Below are positions 61,185 to 64,000 of a stretch of DNA of 64,000 nt, one piece after another; the stretch's first letter is position 1; each line of letters starts with the position of its first letter. The stretch spans positions 744,001 through 808,000 of the forward strand of contig CBDFIL010000001.1 of assembly GCA_965248075.1 (NCBI GenBank), written 5' to 3'. The DNA comes from VXNE01 sp965248075. Lineage in GTDB: Bacteria; Pseudomonadota; Gammaproteobacteria; Pseudomonadales; Azotimanducaceae. A model generated the notes under the pieces. It was not told the DNA's origin, did no database searches, and saw only the letters and a program-made list of their open reading frames with translations. The translations under genes and the position numbers were made by a program.

Positions 61185-61808
61185 TCAACCAGGACGCTCT
61201 TCATCAGGTCGCACCGCGAATTGGTTCAGCCAGCGCGCTAACGCGTGTCGCACGGCACCCGCAGCGTGAACCGCCCGCACGAGATCATGTCGCGAAATGC
61301 CTTCGTGGACCATGATGCTCCGCAACTCGCAGACTGACGTGCAAGAGATCGCGGAATGGAGCCAGAAGCGCTGCATCGCATCGGGCTCGGCGGCAGTGAG
61401 GGACTCGAGCAACTGCTCGGGTGTCGGGCGACTCTTGTGCGGCGTACCCGCCATGTGCGACGCGATCGCCATGCGCAGGCGCATGTGCTCCGGGTCATGC
61501 AATCCCGAGGTCGCCTTGCCTTGGGGGTGATCGAACCAAGCAGGCGGCGCCAGCCGGGGGCGCGCGTATTCCTCCAGCGGGCGGGCGTGGTCAATCAGCA
61601 GCCGCAACGGCTTGTCCGGTCCACCGATAAGCGAGCCGTGTTCGCCGAGGGCTTCGGCGACCGGATCGCCACCATCCTCTATGCAGAGGCGAACAAGGCG
61701 GCGCTCGGCCTCGGCAAGCTGCTCCTCAATAGTCGGCACTCCATAAAAGACATCCTCTGGAGGAGGGTTGAAGTACGCGAACCGGACAGCCTCAATGTCG
61801 ACCGCCAT
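61185..61808 (-). CDS. unrecognised protein, partner of the nucleotidyltransferase gene
   Basis: 207 residues, all-helical in appearance. Segments: EAVRFAYFNPPPEDVFYGVP, TIEEQLAEAERRLVRLCIED, MAIASHMAGTPHKSRPTPEQ, LLESLTAAEPDAMQRFWLHS, DLVRAVHAAGAVRHALARWL. It begins one base after the stop of the nucleotidyltransferase gene, so translation is coupled. I do not recognise the family. By layout it may be the second component of a toxin-antitoxin-like module. The first ATG after the upstream stop (61808) is the natural start. Confidence 0.55.
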   Translation of the reverse strand: MAVDIEAVRFAYFNPPPEDVFYGVPTIEEQLAEAERRLVRLCIEDGGDPVAEALGEHGSLIGGPDKPLRLLIDHARPLEEYARPRLAPPAWFDHPQGKATSGLHDPEHMRLRMAIASHMAGTPHKSRPTPEQLLESLTAAEPDAMQRFWLHSAISCTSVCELRSIMVHEGISRHDLVRAVHAAGAVRHALARWLNQFAVRPDEERPG

Positions 61809-61809
61809 G

Positions 61810-62586
61810 CTACGGCTCCTGCCTATTCCCCGGTGGCTCTCGCCGGAGACTGAATGTGCTGTTCTCCGACAAGAGCTTTCGCACGACCACAACGGCTTGT
61901 GCTGGATCCTTCGCCAGTTCGGCGGGCCGAGCCGGATCAATCACGGGCCGTCCACTCTCCTTGGGCGCGGCCGCCCAGCCGGCCGGCAACCTCCGCAGTT
62001 CATCCGTGATATCGCGCCTGTCGGCGTCGGACAAGGATGCGAGCGCCATTTTCAATTCATCGGGAGCCAACGTTGTTGCCGCCGCCAAGTCGTATAGGTC
62101 GCGCAGGACCAACACGCCATTCGTGAGCATACGCCCACGTAGTTTTCGCGCAAGGATGGTGGCGGGTCGTTCAAGGGACACCTGTGTGTTTGCGACACGG
62201 TCGGTTGCGAGCAACGGTGGCAGGGGCGACGGGCTCGTCATGATCGACAGTTCCCCCGCGGGCGACAAGAGTCTCAGGTATCCTCGTTGAATATCCATCT
62301 GATCGGGCTGGAATGCCTCCCGCAGTCCATCGGACAGCAGGCGGCGCCCCCTCTCTGACGAAACCAACTCCACGTATGCCGCGCTGTCCGCAAACAGGTC
62401 GACGTCGGTGCTGTGTCGATGTCCCCAGACGGCCGCCAGGGCCGTCCCACCACCGAGGCTAATACACCCGTCCCCAAGGAGTTTCGACAGAACGGGATAG
62501 GCGCTGGCGAATATGCCAGCCGGGCCTTCTGGGAGTTCGCGCTCCACCTGCGCCCCCTGAGCTTGCGGGTCATCCTCGTGGCTCAT
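61810..62586 (-). CDS. nucleotidyltransferase-fold protein (AbiEii/MNT-like)
   Basis: 258 residues. Core motif SLGGGTALAAVWGHRHSTDV then D-L-F: G-G-G-T-A-L with D-x-D, the nucleotidyltransferase metal site. Later ILARKLRGRMLTNGVLVLRD and LYDLAAATTLAPDELKMALA correspond to the K and R-D-x-x-D-L helical region of AbiEii-like proteins. It differs clearly from the AbiEii at 57019 and has no AbiEi upstream. Instead it is followed by an unknown helical protein. Confidence 0.72.
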   Translation of the reverse strand: MSHEDDPQAQGAQVERELPEGPAGIFASAYPVLSKLLGDGCISLGGGTALAAVWGHRHSTDVDLFADSAAYVELVSSERGRRLLSDGLREAFQPDQMDIQRGYLRLLSPAGELSIMTSPSPLPPLLATDRVANTQVSLERPATILARKLRGRMLTNGVLVLRDLYDLAAATTLAPDELKMALASLSDADRRDITDELRRLPAGWAAAPKESGRPVIDPARPAELAKDPAQAVVVVRKLLSENSTFSLRREPPGNRQEP

Positions 62587-63109
62587 CTCAGTGCCCCATG
62601 AGAAGATCGTTGACTAGCCGTGATGATTCTGCCCCACCCTTGCCCTACGTCAAGTACCATCGGCGCCATCCAGTCCAAGGGGTGATATGTTCTGACGTGA
62701 ATGTGCCTCGTCATCGGACCCGCCCCTTCAGGAAAGCCGCCCCCGCGGCGAAACCCGCGCCTTACGGCCCTTTCAGGGGGTTGTGCCACAAATAATTGAA
62801 CGGCTGGCTCTCCGCCATAGGCGTTCACGATTTTGTGACACATTGGGGCTCTCCGAGCCCCGTCGCCACTGCCCCATGGGTTCAAGCCCCGTACCGAGAA
62901 CGAACCGCAAAGACAATGTCTTGATGCCCTGGCACGGGCGGCTGGCGGATGCAGTTGGCGCGTGACGTCGGCATGGCTCCGGGACTCGGTGAGGGGTTTC
63001 GCGCCCTGTCCGCTGTTGCGCCCCACCGTTGTCGAGGCACCCACGTGTCCGAGGCCGGTAGCCAGCGTGTTACCGTGCCTGCCTGGTGGAATCAGGCGAG
63101 GGGGCGACG
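62587..63109. other. gene-free region with one hairpin
   Basis: 523 bases with no convincing gene. GGGGCTC (62845-62851), TCC, GAGCCCC (62855-62861) is a 7-bp perfect hairpin, possibly terminating something now lost. The sequence nearby (GGGTTCAAGCCCC at about 62879) resembles a T-arm, but no full tRNA can be folded. The promoter of the gene at 63110 should lie in the right half. Confidence 0.45.
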
Positions 63110-64000
63110 ATGAGCGACCGGTCCGTCGAGGGGCGCCACGACCTGCCGAGCGGTTTCGAGAAAGACGTGGTCGGCTACTGCGACCCCCTGTCCGTGCGTG
63201 CCGGCGCCACCGTGGGGTTCAAGCTCAGTAGCTATCAGCCGGGCCTCGCGCGACTTGTCGTCGTCCAACTCATCTGCGGCGATGACGGACCTCATGGCCC
63301 GGGTCTCGTGGAGCGGGAAGTTGCGGCCGACCTCCCGACGGAAGTGGAGCTGACCACCCAGCCCCTGATTTGCGGATCGTACGCCGCGGTGCCCGACATG
63401 CCCGGCGTCGAGCGAGGTGAATTCGAGCTCTGGGTGTATCCGACCCTGCTGCGGGAAGAAGCCCAGATCGTTGCCAATCTGGCCGGAATCAGGCTGGCGG
63501 TGGATTCGGCGGGGTTTGCCGTTGACTGGCCCGGCGGAAACCTGCGCGTGGCCGCGGGGGTGCGAGAGCGCCGTTGGTACAGATCGCGCCTGAATTTCGG
63601 CGATGAAGTGGTGCTGGAAGTCGAGCGTGCCGCGGCTGGCACGGCCGAGCAAACCAGGCTCTGGCGCGCGCATACCGAGGGCAGCTTCAGTTTGCCCACG
63701 GGCCCCTGGTATTTTGCGGCGGCCGGTGCGGGGGCCGGACATTTCAACGGACGGCTCGAAGCACCTGCGCTCAAGTCCGGCGGGAGGGTGATCGCGGCGT
63801 GGGATTTCGCGCGGGAAATCCACAGCCAGAGCATCGTCGATGTCTGTGGCGAGCATCATGGTGCGCTGTTCCAGACTCCCACGCGCGGGGTCGCCGGCGT
63901 GCATTGGGATGGCTCGGCACAGAGCTTTCGCGACGCGCCGTCTCACTATGGCGCCATTCATTTTCACGAGGACGACCTCACCGATGCGGGCTGGGCGGAT
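63110..64000 (+). CDS. N,N-dimethylformamidase large-subunit-like protein (3' end beyond window)
   Basis: 297 codons to the right edge. Opens DLPSGFEKDVVGYCDPLSVR, then LVVVQLICGDDGPHGPGLVE, a LamG-like carbohydrate-binding-type beta domain (PGVERGEFELWVYPTLLREE; GHFNGRLEAPALKSGGRVIA; AAWDFAREIHSQSIVDVCGE), and HWDGSAQSFRDAPSHYGAIH followed by F-H-E-D-D. This order matches the beta subunit of N,N-dimethylformamidase and its relatives, amidohydrolases of the LamG/DmfA2 type. The catalytic part lies mostly beyond the window. GCGAGGGGG lies before the ATG. Substrate need not be dimethylformamide. Confidence 0.8.
   Translation, partial: MSDRSVEGRHDLPSGFEKDVVGYCDPLSVRAGATVGFKLSSYQPGLARLVVVQLICGDDGPHGPGLVEREVAADLPTEVELTTQPLICGSYAAVPDMPGVERGEFELWVYPTLLREEAQIVANLAGIRLAVDSAGFAVDWPGGNLRVAAGVRERRWYRSRLNFGDEVVLEVERAAAGTAEQTRLWRAHTEGSFSLPTGPWYFAAAGAGAGHFNGRLEAPALKSGGRVIAAWDFAREIHSQSIVDVCGEHHGALFQTPTRGVAGVHWDGSAQSFRDAPSHYGAIHFHEDDLTDAGWAD

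Noticed and set aside
62840..62905. tRNA gene
   Set aside because: A T-arm-like GGGTTCAAGCCCC and a hairpin are present, but no acceptor stem or anticodon arm can be paired.

Overview
The window is high-GC Gammaproteobacterial chromosome, probably from an environmental or host-associated lineage. The support is a lineage-typical block (dapA, then the BamC-type lipoprotein, then an MBL-fold hydrolase, then tRNA-Ser), together with nadA, a BepA-type M48 protease, TusA and PerM-like proteins, and much acyl-CoA, SDR, CoA-transferase, phytanoyl-CoA-dioxygenase and TonB-receptor content. No rRNA genes or CRISPR arrays were seen.

Layout. 1-9996 carries catabolic operons: a CaiB CoA-transferase with a MaoC hydratase, an acyl-CoA dehydrogenase with an enoyl-CoA hydratase, and a leftward SDR, metallophosphoesterase, sulfatase and esterase cluster. 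9968-25232 is mostly housekeeping (ATP-grasp, DUF3108, nadA, esterase, bepA, tusA, dapA, bamC), interrupted by a frameshifted IS1380-like element with intact ends. nadA is translationally coupled to a secreted redoxin whose catalytic cysteine codon is TGA. A hairpin follows at the distance expected of a bacterial SECIS, so this is best read as a selenoprotein. Three loci carry one family of hairpin repeats, one of them a six-copy 61-bp array.

From tRNA-Ser(CGA) at 25143 onward the window looks like an accessory island. It holds an IS1634-like transposase; a tightly coupled pair of a nitrilase-fold enzyme and a Rad50-like SMC ATPase with zinc hook (27645-33048), which is the best candidate for an undescribed defence system; remnants of HsdR and IS66; a PIN-like toxin/antitoxin-like pair; a chimeric reading frame made of three gene fragments; IS21 and TonB-receptor debris; an AT-rich flavoprotein; a frameshifted halohydrin-dehalogenase-like gene; and a complete TonB receptor.

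50384-64000 continues with two phytanoyl-CoA dioxygenases, remnants of CaiB, IS66 orfA and a TonB receptor, a frameshifted zinc-ribbon transposase-like gene, an orphan near-consensus LexA box, an AbiE toxin-antitoxin operon with a candidate operator, a complete IS1595/ISXO2-like insertion with an 8-bp target duplication, a two-gene nucleotidyltransferase module, and the 5' part of an N,N-dimethylformamidase-like gene running off the end. All functions come from reading motifs by eye; no database search was run.
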